Position numbers and translations under genes: made by a program. The notes under the pieces were generated by a model that made no database searches, had not been told where the DNA came from, and saw only the letters and a program-made list of their open reading frames with translations. 64,000 nucleotides of DNA from Glandiceps talaboti (lineage: Eukaryota > Hemichordata > Enteropneusta > Spengelidae): positions 10,190,276-10,254,275 of the forward strand of contig NC_135568.1 of assembly GCF_964340395.1 (NCBI RefSeq), in the 5' to 3' direction. Of the stretch, positions 1 to 33,778 are shown one piece after another (positions within the stretch are counted from its first letter, which is position 1; every line of letters starts with the position of its first letter).

Positions 1-93
1 GTTACTATTGATAGGTATATTTTCAGACAAACAACATATACACTGCTTTATGGAACAAAGACAAACACACAAACATACAAATGCCTTATACAT

Positions 94-775
94 ATGCATA
101 CATATATGCAAGCATGCATACATGCATACATACATACATACATACATACATACATACATACATACATACATACATACATACATACATACATACATACATA
201 CATACATGCATGCATGCATGCATGCATGCATGCATACATACATACATACATACATACATACATACATACATACATACATACATACACATATACATGCATG
301 CATGCATGCATACATACATACATACATACATACATACATGCATGCATGCATGCATACATACATACATACATACATGCATGCATGCATGCATGCATGCATG
401 CATGCATGCATGCATACATACATACATACATACATACATACATACATACATACATACATACATGCATACATGCATACATACATACATACATACATACATA
501 CATACATACATACATACATACATACACATATACATGCATGCATGCATGCATACATACATACATACATACATACATACATACATACATACATACATACATG
601 CATATATGCATACATACATACATACATACATACATACATACATGTACATACATACATACATACATACATACATGGTACATACATAATACATACATACATG
701 CATACATACATACATACATACATACATACATACATACATACATACATACATACATACATACATGTATATGCATAC
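94..775. repeat. CATA/CATG compound microsatellite
   Basis: About 680 bases of (CATA)n broken by blocks of (CATG)n and two CACATATACATG interruptions, inside the CPS intron after exon 29. All long open frames here are repeat artefacts. A short GACA run follows at 774-800. Confidence 0.97.
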
Positions 776-867
776 AGACAGACAGACAGCCAGACAGACA
801 CAGCACACAAAACTGACTTCATCCTCCATTTCTATTTTTTTTAAAATTAATTTGTTGATTTTCTTAC

Positions 868-20759
<19,892 letters not shown>

Positions 20760-23084
20760 CTGCAAAGAAAGAAAAGTTGAAACATTTTGGTTAATGTGTA
20801 TCACAATGTTACAAATTATTGACACATTTTGGTTGATATGTATCACACTGTTACATTTTTATGAATATTGGAACACTGTCCAATTTTATAAGAAATCAAT
20901 CTGTGACACAGCCTGAACTGCAAATAAACATATGTTGAAATATTACGGTTAGTACATGTATGTATAATACCGTTGATTGAATGTGTAATACCATTGATTG
21001 TTTTAAGAAAAGTTTAAAAACGCATCTTTTCCGCAAAGCTTTTAATTGTCTTTTAAGATGTATCAAGTGTTGTTTTAGTGTCAAGTGCTTTTTCTTTTTT
21101 TTAGATTTGTGAACCGTTTAGAGCATTTTATGGATTTACGGTATAGAAAAATAAATATTATTATTATTATTATGTGTCATGATTTTACAACTTTCGTAAA
21201 AATTGTAACACTGTATCCAAATGTATCAAAATACAAAATGTATCATGATAAAGTTTGCGCTGTATACAAATAAAAGTAGAAACATCTTCAAGTTGGTTAA
21301 TACATAGTGTTGGCACTTGTTAAACTAGAATGGTGTAAAAACGCTTCATTATTATAAACGGAACGGAATATTTACTAGAATAAAAGATCCAGGCTTTCCT
21401 TCTGCTTACATGTATATAACAAAGCAAATCGAGTGATTACATGTACATACTAAAGCAGACCAATGGCTGGCCCTTTCAGACTACACATATGCATTCATAG
21501 TTAAAATTGAAATTTTATTATTTCATACATATTTTGCATATACCGATGTTCAAAAATCCATATAAACAATACTTTAAATTATTAATGTATATTGCTTATG
21601 AACAGTAGATCCATTTTACAAAATAGCAAAAAAAAAATCATATTGCAATTTCATTACAAATTAATACACGAATGATACATAAATGCATATACCAATATTG
21701 CCACTTTTACTGTTTGCCTGCATACATAATATTAATATTCAAATTTACAACAACAAAAATCTTTCTATTGTAAATAAAATTTTAATTGATGTATATATGG
21801 AAATGAACAGGATATTTATAAGGATATTTATTGAAAATGAGGTACGATTCCAGGATCATGACATTTCCATGTGCAAAAATACTCTACCCAATGAGTGAAA
21901 ATCACTTACAATTGTATATATAACACCTCCTACAACGGTACATCAAAATTTACCAAGTCCAAAGAACGATGCAAAGATCTGGCACATTCAGTTGCCATAG
22001 AAACAATGGTTAAGATGTCTTAATTCAAATGCTTATTAACTAGAACATCCCAACGACAAAATACTCTACCTGATGATGGTAAATAACCACTTGAAAACAC
22101 CCCCAGATCAAAATGCACCAACCCCAAAGAATGATGCAGCGATATGGCACATTCAGTTTCCATGGAAACAATGATTAGGGAGTCTTAATTTCATTGATTT
22201 TATCTGATTTTGATGCATGTCTGTCTTTCTTATTGAGACAAATATTGACCAATTGTCAAGCTACGTGCAGTTAGTGAACCATATACATTCAGACTCCAAG
22301 ACATTAACAAATACGCCTACGGTGTCTTAAGGTGTACATTCCCTATACGATTTGACACGAACAAACACTAACAAAGCTAATAACTTGATTTTGATCAGAA
22401 ATACCTGTTTGACGGATGAGTATTCTGGTTATTAATAATGAAATCAATTTACAGATTGAGACACATTTGCCAGTTTTCTTTTAATAGAAACAATACCACA
22501 CCGTAAAACAGATATCCATACCTCAATCTTCAAAATAATCATTTTTAAACATATGTATTTATAAATGTACAGTTTAAGAAATGTTTACTAATTATTCACA
22601 AAACATGGTACCACAGCAATATACTGTACCGGTAGATATCCATAAATATGAACATCAAAACTTCAAAATTGTAAAATTTAAATTTTGTCGGATCACGGTT
22701 GTACAATGAATATTCATGACTTATGACTGCTCACTCCCTTCAGTGTAAAACATCTCTCATGAATATTCATTGTTCAACCATCGAATACATTATATCTGCT
22801 GATTCCCATGATGCAATGTTCCACACAAAGATACTAAAAAGGCACAAGATCAAATTGGTGTTTATCTGAAATCACAAGTAATTGTAGGTGGTGATGTAAA
22901 ATCCTGAAATGACACTGAAGAACCTACACGTAGTTTATGAAAATGACTCTATATCCTAGACTGGCATTCCTTTTTATTTTTTACAAACCAAACACCATGT
23001 ACTTGACTTAACCTATTTCAGAAAAGGAAAAAGGATACAAAGCAACTGGGAAAACACAGCCCCATGGTATCATAAGATATGTAA
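20760..23084. other. Non-coding stretch upstream of the CPS start exon
   Basis: AT-rich, no supported gene. Holds an imperfect direct duplication of about 115 bases (21950-22060 and 22065-22190, both with GGCACATTCAGTT(G/T)CCAT) and a hairpin (22696-22778). It is probably the CPS first intron. Confidence 0.6.
22696..22778. repeat. Short hairpin
   Basis: Arms TTGTACAATGAATATTCATG and CATGAATATTCATTGTTCAA are near-perfect complements around a loop of about 35 bases. Confidence 0.75.
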
Positions 23085-23229
23085 AGAGGAGAGGGGGAAG
23101 CAAGGAATAAGAGGAAAAAAGAAGAGAGAAATGAAAGGAGGAGAGGAGAGGGAGAGAAGAAGACAGCTGAGGAAGAGAGGAAAGGAGGGGAGAGAGAAAA
23201 GAGGGAAAAGCAGAGGAGAGCATGGAAAG
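23085..23229. repeat. Long polypurine tract
   Basis: About 145 bases almost without pyrimidines on the plus strand (AGG/GAA mixtures). Confidence 0.9.
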
Positions 23230-25630
23230 AGCACGGAATACATAATTGTATATTGTACCATATCTAGGTATTCTTTTAAATTTTGCTAATATGTTGAATA
23301 TATATACATGTATTACAGTGAAAATATGGAGTGGACATCAAAATTACTGTAAGCATTTTTACAGAATAAAGAATGCAGATGAAAAAATAGCCCATGCAAC
23401 AACCCTAAATGTAAGGACACCGAGTATTCCTTTAAAATCTAACATTCACACCTCCATTTACAATGCTGTCAATGTATGAATTCCTCATCAAAATCACTTT
23501 AACCAACGGTACTTAGTAGGTGTATCTGGCCACTTTTATCATTTCTGTAGTGTCTTCACAAGGAATCAATAATCCATTTACAAAATAAGGTAGCCCTCAT
23601 AAAAATTGATCAGACTTGTAGATTGCAATTAACGTCATGAAAAGGCCTTCTTTTTGAAATGCAATAAAATTGAATACGTGTTTGGACTACATGTACATGT
23701 ATGGTAGTTACAATTCTACAAGTACATGTATGCAAAATGTATGTACTGTAATACATGTAGCATTTTAAATACATGTAATGCTAGGTCAAACAAGAAAGAT
23801 TTGACTTATTCTCATGTGCAGCACACGGAGTAGTCCTGCTTGCTGTTGCAGACCGAGAAAGTTCGTACTAAATTCTGACAATGTTCTATTTCCTTCTCCA
23901 TCCTACAAAGAGCTACATACAGGATTGAACCTGAGCTTGCCGGAAATGCTGATAACTAAAGAATTTATACTCCCAGTGGTCAAATATTATTAGCAAGAAA
24001 TCGACTAATTACACAATTATTATCTCTTTGACTATAGAAGTCCCTGCTTGGATGATCAAAATCTGAAATTTTCATAATTTAAAAAACTGGGTTGAAACGT
24101 CCAGCTCCCTAAACCATGTACACACATGCTCAGTGGCATATCCAATATGGCAGCGGATGTACACTCTGTACATACATGTATGTTAAGTTGGGAGCATAAA
24201 AAAATTGCGATAAATTCCTATATCAAGATACTATTCTCAGCAATACAAATTCTTAAGTTCCTGCAACATCTTGTTATTTTACAAAAAGATATTCACAGAC
24301 ATTTATCAGTAAAAGATGTGTTATTTCATTTCAGTAAAAGCTGTGAAAACCATACATTTTAGTTGTCAAAACATTTTATCTTTCAGATATTAAAAGGTTT
24401 CTTTCTGAAACAAGCTAATAATGTATCATTTGATAACAATGATACACATGTATGATGATTGCTGATGGCCTAAAAGCCTCCAGAGTCTAATGACAAATAG
24501 ATTGATTCAGAGAAGACAGTCACGTCATGGTTACAGAGAAAACTGTCTCATTATGGATACAGAGAAGATAGTATCATCATGGCTAGAGACAGGTAGTCTC
24601 ATCATTGTTACAGAAAAGATACTCTCATGATGGTTAGAGAACTTGAAGACAGTCTGGTCATTGCTACAGAGAAGACAGTTGTCATGGTAACAGAGAAGAC
24701 TCTCGTCATGGTAACAGAAAAGAAAGTCATGACATTATCAGCTGTGTAATCTTCCTACATATACATGTACATAGTACAAGCACATCTCTTCACTATTTTA
24801 TTGAAAGCAGCATTTTAAAGAAATATCAGTCCTATCTTCTATAAATCTTTTGTGAAAACACAGCTCCAAAACTAGAAACTAATATTACTCAGGTTTTGGT
24901 GACGTCAATGTGCAATATTTTGACATTATTCTGCCAGGTTTGAATGTCATCAGTCATTTCATTGTTATCAGTGGTCAAAATCTTCACGTTACAACTACGG
25001 AAAACCACACAATGTCACATGCACATGCTCAATTAAAATGAACTTTGTTTCATTAATGCAAAAACCGTCTTCCCCTAAACGAACGTTAACAATATATACA
25101 TATATACATGTATGGTGACTGTAAACCATGGTGAAAATTGTAGCAATGCAATGTACACTGTGAACACATTAAAATACTAACTGGAAACCTAGTAATGTAC
25201 ATGTATGTTACATTAGCAGTAATTTTTACTAAACTTACCAACATCTCAGTAGTACATACATGTACATACAGAATCTTTTATTATTGAAGGTGCGAAAGTT
25301 TTCGAAGTTTGTTTTAAGTGTGAAAATGAAATTCAGCTATGCATTCAGGTCAGACCCCCCCTAAATGAGCAAAGTTCATTTACATGTACTTCAGCTTGTG
25401 TGACACTGTGCGATTGTCTCTTACAAATTCAGTTTGTACATGCAGTAAAAACGCTTGATTCTATGGTACTCCTATATTCGGTGTTCACATACATTTGTAC
25501 TAATTATGAGAATGGAATGTATGTGGACAGGAGTACAATGTATATGGACACACCTGCTTGTGACCAGTTTGAAGCCATTGATTGATTCCCTAGTACTCCC
25601 ATATCGGTGTACATGTACATGTACATTGTA
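23230..25630. other. Non-coding stretch with a minisatellite
   Basis: AT-rich, no supported gene. Contains the 24.5-kb minisatellite and frequent TACATGTA palindromes. Confidence 0.55.
24490..24725. repeat. Degenerate ~30-bp minisatellite
   Basis: Repeated GTCATGGTTACAGAGAAGA-like units (about eight, with variable spacing). Confidence 0.8.
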
Positions 25631-25639
25631 CATGTAAGA

Positions 25640-27650
25640 ATAGCATGATATACAATTTAGAATTTGAAATATATCGACACACCTGCTTGTGATGAAGTTT
25701 GAATATACACCTGGTCTGCTCACTAGATATGTTTCTTACTTCGTCTTCAAGTGGTGATTTGAATACAGATTACTGATGCCTACATATGAGTTACAAAGCC
25801 TGGTCATTGGTTTTGAGTGGTGTCGAGTAATCAATTCCCATGACTACACGTGGGCATACATGTACGTTGTCATAGACTATACTTTGAAAGGGCTGAGTAA
25901 TTCAACGAGTAGATGTATATACATGATCATGTTGTTGTACACGCCATTCTTTGAAAGGTTCGAGTAATTCTCACAAATAAATATATGTACAATGTATACA
26001 TGTCATACATGCCTTGTGTTTGACGGTATGAATAATTCTCACGAATAATTACACGCTGTGACTGTCATACATGCCTTCATTTTTAAAGGTCCAAATGATT
26101 CTCATATCAGAATATGTTCGGTTGTCATACACGTTATGATTTTACAAGGATCGGGTAATTCTTTTGTCCTTTTTTTCTAACATTAACTTTAGGAGCGCTT
26201 GCGAATAGTTACATTTCAATGTTTTTATATACAAGTACATTTGGATGTGGCAATTAAATACCTGAATCTGAACACGAATAAGTATACGTTGTCATACATT
26301 ATGATTTTGAAAGGTATGAGTAGAATTCTTACAAATAAGTATACGTTGTCATACAGTCTGTCATTTTGAAAGGTACGATAATCAATTCTCACAAATAAGT
26401 TTTGTCACATTGTCATATGTGCCATCATTTTGAAAGGTATGAGTAGAATTCTTACAAATAAGTATATACGTTGTCATACAGTCTGTCATTTTACATGGTC
26501 TGGATTATTCTCACGAATAAGTACTATGCATTGTCATACAGTGTACAAACATTTTTGTACATTGTCAGTCATATGTGCCATGATTTTGAAAGGTATGAGT
26601 ACATGTAATTCTTGATATGATGAGCAGAACAGAACTCCATGACATTCGAGTGCAAGTTTGGCATACTCAGAGTATTTGCACAAGTGCTTGCAGTGTTTTC
26701 TGCACCCGTACTTTCACGAGCATAGTGAGTGAAAGTGCAGCAGAAAACACTGCAAGCACAAGTGCAAATATCCTTGAGTACCCATATCGGAAATCACATG
26801 ACATGGGTTTCTGTTATTACATATTATGTTTACAAATGTATCTGAAACAACAAATTTCTATAAAAATCATAAAAATTATACAGTGTGATCATGTGATTTC
26901 ATGTGTAGCGAAAGATCGCATTCTCATTTGTGTATCATTTGCATGCAGGTATGTAATAATGTTTTCGGTATAACACTGCAGTGAAAATACCAGTATGCGT
27001 ATACACCAGTGCAAGTAATCTATGGTACATATCGAATGATAATTATCATGATATACATTATTTTGAAAAGTATGACACTACTAGTAATTCTACTGGTATA
27101 CAATGTCACATGTACTCTGTGATTTTCTACGAATAATTCTCATGATTAACTCAGTACATATTATGCATAAGGTGCATGTAATTCCCACAAGTACAATGTA
27201 GGTACAATACAATTATCCTATAGTGACACCATGATTTTGAACATGGTACAAGTAATTAATACTTTATATCACATACTCCATGATACGAATAATTCTCACA
27301 AGTAATTTTATGTTTCATGTACATCATTCACGCCATGCTTTTGAAAGGTATATACAATTCCTACAAGTGTATGTAACTAGAAGACATTATACATTAACTT
27401 GTCATTTTTACACTTCATGATTTTGAATATGGTGTAAGAGAAACTCACAAGTAATTATACGTTACATTGCATACAATGATTTTGTGCAGTACGAGTAATT
27501 TTCAATTGTACGGAAGTATGCGTTATCGTACACTTTGGTTTTGAAATGTTCACGTTTATGTAATTCTTACAATATATACTTGTTATATGATTTTGAATAT
27601 ATGAGAAATACTCACAAGTACAATTCCCACGAGTAGGTATGCATTGACAT
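25640..27650. repeat. Old satellite-like array, unit about 70-80 bp
   Basis: At least 15 degenerate units, each with ATTTTGAAAGGTA(T/C)GAGTAA, TTCTCACAAATAAGTATA, then GTTGTCATACA. Copies near 26300-26560 are the best preserved. No coding potential. Interrupted at 26640 by a palindrome. Confidence 0.8.
26640..26800. mobile_element. Palindromic element, copy 1
   Basis: Arms of about 55 bases (TATTTGCACAAGTGCTTGCA and its inverse) around a short loop with CTTTCACGAGCAT. A reverse-oriented relative lies at 62385-62515, sharing CTGCACCCGTACTTTCACGA. Possibly a small non-autonomous transposon. Confidence 0.65.
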
Positions 27651-30200
27651 GCAATCCATATACGGATCTTCTAAGTACACATATGTTCACTTGTGTAGAA
27701 GAGTCTGATTGAAATCTTATTAGGAGAGCTGCCTGCCTTCAATATATACTCATTTCCTGCAATGTTTTACGATTCCTTTCTCTGCTTCACTCACAAATTG
27801 GCAAAGATTGGCTTTTCAAAGAATGTGAAAATTGACGGGAACAGTGGTAGAGTGCATTATACAGTAGGGGTGGTTGAGTTGCGTGTACGATGATCAGCTG
27901 TCAATCAAATATTTCTCTGTTTCAGGGTTACGGTAAATAAAGAAGGAAAACTCCTGAAATCTATACTTCCGTTATATTGAGTCTTTTTAAAAAAAAAAAA
28001 AGAACATCCATTTTATATGCATATATTAAATCTATTGTCAAACCTAAATGTCACTTTCTAGGCACTCGGCAAAAGACGATGAGATCGGGTAAATTTACAT
28101 GATTTTTAAACGTGTGAAGTCACTATTTTTCCTTTAAATAAGGTCTTCGATTGCAACCCTAAAATAGGAGAAAATCTAAAGGTTTTGATACATTTTGATA
28201 TTTTCTCCCAATTCTTCAAACACAAGTCACTAATGATGCAATTCAAAGACACTTACATGAATTCAAGTTTTCCTACGGTTTCAAAACAGAAGAAAATTGG
28301 TAAAAAAATATGAAATAATCCAAATCCTGTTAATTTTTTGCTCTACAATTTTAGGAAAATAAAGATCCAATCACCTGAAGTCAACAAAATAATTTAGAAT
28401 TACAAAATCTTGGAATCAATTCACAAAGTAACAATTCTATGATTCAAGTCTCACATATAATTGGAAAGTGAATGTGACAAAATTCCTAAGAAAAGTAAAA
28501 ACTTTTTCTTCAAACAATTTTGGTGAGAAAGTACCACAATTTTAGTATCAATTCAATAATAAGTAATGATTCAACAATTATATTCTTAAAAATAACCTTT
28601 TAGACAATATTTCAGTATATTTATCAAATAGGCCATTTCCTTTTTACTGCATATTTCAGAATTTGGAACATATTTTTTTACAAGATGTCATCAAATTGTG
28701 TACACTGCTAACTAATAAAATAAAATAAATTGTGTTTGCGTAAGAACACAAAATACATAAAACTTCTTTTTTTTGACAGAAAGACATTCATCAAAATTTT
28801 TTCAATATTTGCATCTCCGATATCATGATACATAAATCAGCCTTAAATGTATTTAATGTGGGTATTTCATTTCCAGTAAGATAGTAAGAATGTCATTGTT
28901 GAAATGTTCACTAGATGAGTATAAAAAAAAGCTTGAATCATTCCTTGACGCACAATTTATTCCTGTTTGAAACCACTTATGACAATCCACTAACGTTACT
29001 AAGCTTTATTAACCTTCCTCTCATCCGTGATGACTTACTCAAATATACTTTTAAATTCATCAGATACACATGATTTCAGCAAGCGTTATTAGTTTGGCAA
29101 AAACTCAATCAACTTCCGTCATACATAACTACAAGTATATACCAAAAAGTCCATGATGAACTCGATAAGTGAATCACCTTTACACCACACTACATCATGT
29201 AGATGCAAGCCAATTTAAACTGTATCATGTATTTGCACTGAAAATACAGAATTCATTTCAACACATACCAAGAATTTAATGATTCAAATAAACTGAATGC
29301 AAATATGGTAGGCATGTAGAAACATCAAGTGACACACATGCACATTAAGTAATTCCGAATGAAAGTGATGAACAGATAGACTGACAATATCAGACACAAA
29401 CTAGTCAGCTCGTAAGCCTGTCATAGCCAGCCCGTCAGCCTGCAAGCTTGCCACAGCGTGACAGACAGAAACTGAGAAAGACAGACAGACAGACAGACGA
29501 ACAGATACAGTCAGCCTGCAAGCAAGACAGTCAGACAGACAGACAGACAGACAGACGTTATGATCTGAGATGCATTCTATCATTGGAATAAAGGGAATAT
29601 TGGTACTTAAAAGATAATAATATTCACTTGGACTTGAAGCCATAATTTGACACCATCCTACTGCAGTAATATTATATCATGGTATGCATACAATGTACAT
29701 GTATTGTATTAAATAGTACAAGGCTAATTCGCTGACCTGTTTTCAAGATATTTCATTTCAAAGACTCAATTCCATAGTTAAAGTGAATATTAGATTGATT
29801 TGTTTGCATTTGTACAAAACAACTACCGTCATCACAATTGTTCAGTTGTTCTCAAGCATATTATTATCTATTGATTGGCAATTGTATCACAATCTACAAC
29901 TTGCATTAAATTGAAGCCTAAGGGAAGGCAGAGATAAACCTCGGGCGAAGCAAGCCTCGGTGGAAATCATACGGCTAATCAAATATTAATACAACGGAAA
30001 TCCTATTTTGTATTCCTGATGACATTGAGTGAATGAAATACAAATTCGTTAAGAAAACCAAACGACAACTTCCAAGTGGTGGCTCATCAATATCACAAAG
30101 CTTTTAGCAAGGTGAGGACATACATTTTGTGTATAATTAATAACGCTGGAAATTGAAAGTGGATGATTCTGAAAATAAATCATGTCCTTTGATTAATAAA
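27650..30200. other. Non-coding stretch
   Basis: AT-rich, with a CAGA run at 29460-29555. I see no gene, RNA or transposon that I can support. Confidence 0.55.
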
Positions 30201-30225
30201 CATCTATAGATGTACACGTGTATTT

Positions 30226-30500
30226 ATTTATGTATGTATGTATGTATGTGTATGTGTGTGTGTGTGTGTGTGTGTATGTAGTTTACGTACGTACATGTAC
30301 CTATGGTATGTACATATGGAGATATGCATGTACATTGTATGCATGCATGCATGTACATGTATGTATACGTACATACGTACATACATACGTACGTACGTAC
30401 TTACGTACGTACGTACGTACGTACGTACGTACGTACGTACATATGTACATTGTATGTACATGTATGTATGTAGATATGTATGTATGTATGTATGTATGTG
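30226..30500. repeat. GTAT/GTGT/ACGT compound microsatellite
   Basis: Includes about 17 units of (TACG)n at 30360-30440, an unusual self-complementary CpG-bearing repeat. Directly abuts the zinc-finger ORF and is open in its frame. Confidence 0.95.
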
Positions 30501-30504
30501 TGAC

Positions 30505-31347
30505 ATGGCAAGGCATAGTACAGAGAAGAGGCATATCTGTGACATCTGTGGAAAGCAGTTTATCAGAAAAGAAGATGTGACTCGTCATAAACGTATTCAT
30601 TCCGTGCCAAAAGATGGTGTAGTGTGTTTAGAATGTGGTAAAACATTTAAGTATAGAAAGAGTTTGAAGTGTCACATGAAATGTCATTCAGGGGAACATC
30701 CGTGCTCACAAAAAGCAAATATATTGAAAGGTAAAATGAGGACACGTGTACCACGAAAAAACTGTGTGTGTCCTGTGTGTGACAAGACTTTAAGTAAAAC
30801 AAGCCTAGAATATCATCTTTTGACTCATTCTACTGATCGACCATTTCGATGTGAGCAATGTGAAAAAGCATTCAGATGTAAGTTGCAGCTGGATAATCAC
30901 GTAAAAAGGATTCATGGTAAAGAGAGGCCATTCCAGTGTGAAAAATGTGGCAAAACATTTCCACTGATAGAAGCACTTAAACAACATCAGAAGTTAGAAA
31001 CTCAAGGGTCAATATATCAGTGTGAATACTGCGGCAAGACTATGAAATATAAATGGATCTTAGTAGATCATCTGCGTATGCATAGAAATGAAAAACCATT
31101 AAAGTGTAAATATTGTAATAAAGTATTTCACTTGAGGACAAGTTGGCATAGACACGTCAAGCATTTGCATGAGTTTGAAAGTAACATCGTTTGTTGCAAC
31201 AAGTGTGGGAAATCTTACCGAAGTAAACAGCTCTTGAAAGAACACATGGATAGGGTCCATTGTCAAGAAGTTTTCCCTTGCATGGTGTGTGGGAATATAT
31301 TCAAGTCAAAGAAATATCACAAGAGTCATATGAAAATTCATAAGTGA
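30505..31347 (+). CDS. C2H2 zinc-finger protein, 280 aa, single exon in view
   Basis: Predicted nuclear DNA-binding protein. Nine fingers: 12-32, 41-61, 88-108 (one residue short between Cys and His), 116-137, 145-167, 173-193, 201-222, 231-252 and 259-279. Finger five (QCEKCGKTFPLIEALKQH) lacks its last histidine, so it should not bind zinc normally. Linkers such as STDRPF and RNEKPL are close to the TGEKP consensus. No KRAB, BTB or SCAN domain is visible. The start at 30505 follows a microsatellite that stays open in the same frame back to 30238, so an upstream exon or longer N-terminus is possible. A possible AATAAA lies at 32054-32059. Lies inside what may be the CPS first intron, opposite strand. 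Fewer introns than neighbours, so a retrocopy is possible. Confidence 0.85.
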   Translation: MARHSTEKRHICDICGKQFIRKEDVTRHKRIHSVPKDGVVCLECGKTFKYRKSLKCHMKCHSGEHPCSQKANILKGKMRTRVPRKNCVCPVCDKTLSKTSLEYHLLTHSTDRPFRCEQCEKAFRCKLQLDNHVKRIHGKERPFQCEKCGKTFPLIEALKQHQKLETQGSIYQCEYCGKTMKYKWILVDHLRMHRNEKPLKCKYCNKVFHLRTSWHRHVKHLHEFESNIVCCNKCGKSYRSKQLLKEHMDRVHCQEVFPCMVCGNIFKSKKYHKSHMKIHK

Positions 31348-31675
31348 TACAAAGACATGGTTTGCATGTTTTGCTGTGACTATGGTTATTTCCACGCTAG
31401 AGTTATTTTAGCTGAAAATGCACAAATTTTTTCCATTCATGTAATGTATGTAAAGCCACTAATATGCTGTAAACCTGAATAGTCGATTTTCTTGTACCAA
31501 GATGCTTATCATTCTGATTATTGAACTCATTTTTGCCCTTCGGAAAAAGTTTTAAAACTTTCATGCCTTCAATGATAACAGTTTACTACTGAGATGTTGA
31601 TAAGTTGATTAAAAGTACTCCTGATGTGATATTAGCATACAGTGGGTTTCTGGTTTGTAGTTTAATGTGCTTACC

Positions 31676-31802
31676 ATGTTACATAGACTGTAAGATACAT
31701 TGTGACGTTTCACCCTCACTGGCCTCTCACACGACGTGGTAGAGGTTTACCGATGTGTGAGGGTGCACCGTCATGGCGTACCTTACAGACTACATGTTAC
31801 AT
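31676..31802. repeat. Palindrome of about 45-base arms
   Basis: ATGTTACATAGACTGTAAG ... CACCCTCAC pairs with GTGAGGGTG ... CTTACAGACTACATGTTACA. Structure and size fit a minimal MITE. Confidence 0.75.
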
Positions 31803-32597
31803 TGTATCATTTACAGTAATGTGGCTGCTGCAATTTTCACCATGGTTTTTACATCATACCTAAACGTGTCGATATCGCATTTATGAACATTCATTGGGGG
31901 GGGGGGGTTATGGTGTAAAGGAACTAAGTTCATTTTTTGAGCTTGTGTAACATTGTGTAATCATCCCTAAAAAGCACCAACTCTGAAGTATACCTCATTT
32001 TATTAAGAAATGTCATTTTTCTATCCTGGCAATCTCCAAGGACAAAACGTAAGAATAAAGTGACATGGATTGTTCATATATGTAGATATGTGTTATATAA
32101 TATGTGTGATTGTTAGTATTTATTTATTTATTTATTTATTTGTCTATTTATCTATTTATTTATATTTATATTTTTTATTATTTGAACTTAATGTATGTAC
32201 ATACTTACATACCTACGTACGTACGTACGTATGTAAGTATCCATCCATCCATCGACATTAAATAACATGACGAAAATAAGATCAGCGTAATAATCATGTA
32301 GATAAAAATAAAGATACATAAAAGAATATTTTTGTGTTTATCAATGTATACACGTATAATTGTTTAACTAAATAAATGACTGGATAGAACCATAATTCTG
32401 GACAGAACTTGAATATAAATACATGTATATACACTACAAATAAATATGAAAGCAAGGAAGTCCAAACACAAACATAATACTCTACTTCCCCATTTTATAA
32501 TAGAGTTAATCTTTTAATGCATAAATGTAATATTTCCTCATTCCCTTCCTAGAATTATCTCTTCACACAGAAATTTAAGTTCTATACAGGGAATCAG

Positions 32598-32648
32598 TCA
32601 GTGTCTGTCTGTCTGTCTGTCTGTCATCTATCTACATGTATCTACATT

Positions 32649-32699
<51 letters not shown>

Positions 32700-32866
32700 G
32701 CAGTGTTAAGCTAAGGTTTGGGAACCCCGGTAACAGAAAGGGGGAAAGAGGTAAAACTGGTAGTGCTTCCCATGCAATGTATCATAGTTTAGGTGGGGAA
32801 CCCCGGTAAAATGATGTGGGAACCCTGGTAGATTTTACCTACTTACCGCCCTTAAATAAAACACTG

Positions 32867-32910
<44 letters not shown>

Positions 32911-32954
32911 CTAATATCTATCTATCTCTAATATCTATCAATCTATATAATATA

Positions 32955-33010
<56 letters not shown>

Positions 33011-33056
33011 CATCCATCCATCCATCCATCCATCCATCCATCCATCCATCCATACA
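32598..33056. repeat. TCTG / TATC / CATC microsatellite cluster
   Basis: (TCTG)n, then several (TATC)n blocks, ending in about 13 CATC units. Between blocks the phrase GGGAACCC(C/T)GGTA is repeated twice (32710-32830). Confidence 0.93.
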
Positions 33057-33778
33057 TATTCCTACAAAGTCAAACTGTTGTAAGGAGAGTAAATGACATA
33101 ACAAATAACATGATAAATTGGTACATTTTTCTGACATACTTTATACAACATACATCCAGTGATGAAAGAGAAAATTGTTTTAATTTGTTGTAGGTCAAAA
33201 TGACAAATACCAAGTTTTCTTGTAAGTCACTAGATAGTAATTATACTTAGGACACCAAAACTTGTAATGTCAAATGAAGTTGCTACATGTACACATGTAC
33301 GTGTCATGTCTATGGAATTCAGTGTTGCAGTCAGCCTTTTGAAAGAGTGGGACATAGTGTCCCGAGACTATCATTTTTCTGGGTCATCATAGATTTTTTG
33401 GGGAAATTATACATGTAAGAAAAGTGCCAATGGCGTTGTAGCATAACTGTACAGTTTTTAAAAATATTTACCCACATGCTGATCCAGGCTAGATATTTGC
33501 TGAATAATGATTATGCAGTTGCCTATCCAACCCTGTTGTTATCTATGCAAAATACGCAATCATTTGGCTGTTGCTATAGGTGTGGTCATGTTGCTAAACA
33601 TATTTGCATACCATTTTAATGTGGGTCATCTATGACCCATCACTTCCAAAACTGTGAGTCAGGTCAAAAAAATGTGTGTCAAATGACTCAAAAACCTCCT
33701 CTGACTGCAACACTGCTGGAATGTCAATTCAATTCAGAAGTTAGAGGTAGAAACAGTTCTAGTTTTACATTACAAGTA

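Noticed and set aside
8-844. Long open frames reading HTYIHTYI or MYVCMYVC on both strands
   Set aside because: They are translations of (CATA)n/(GTAT)n, where no stop arises in several frames. The same applies at 12817-13569, 30228-30545, 45553-45735 and 57779-58174.
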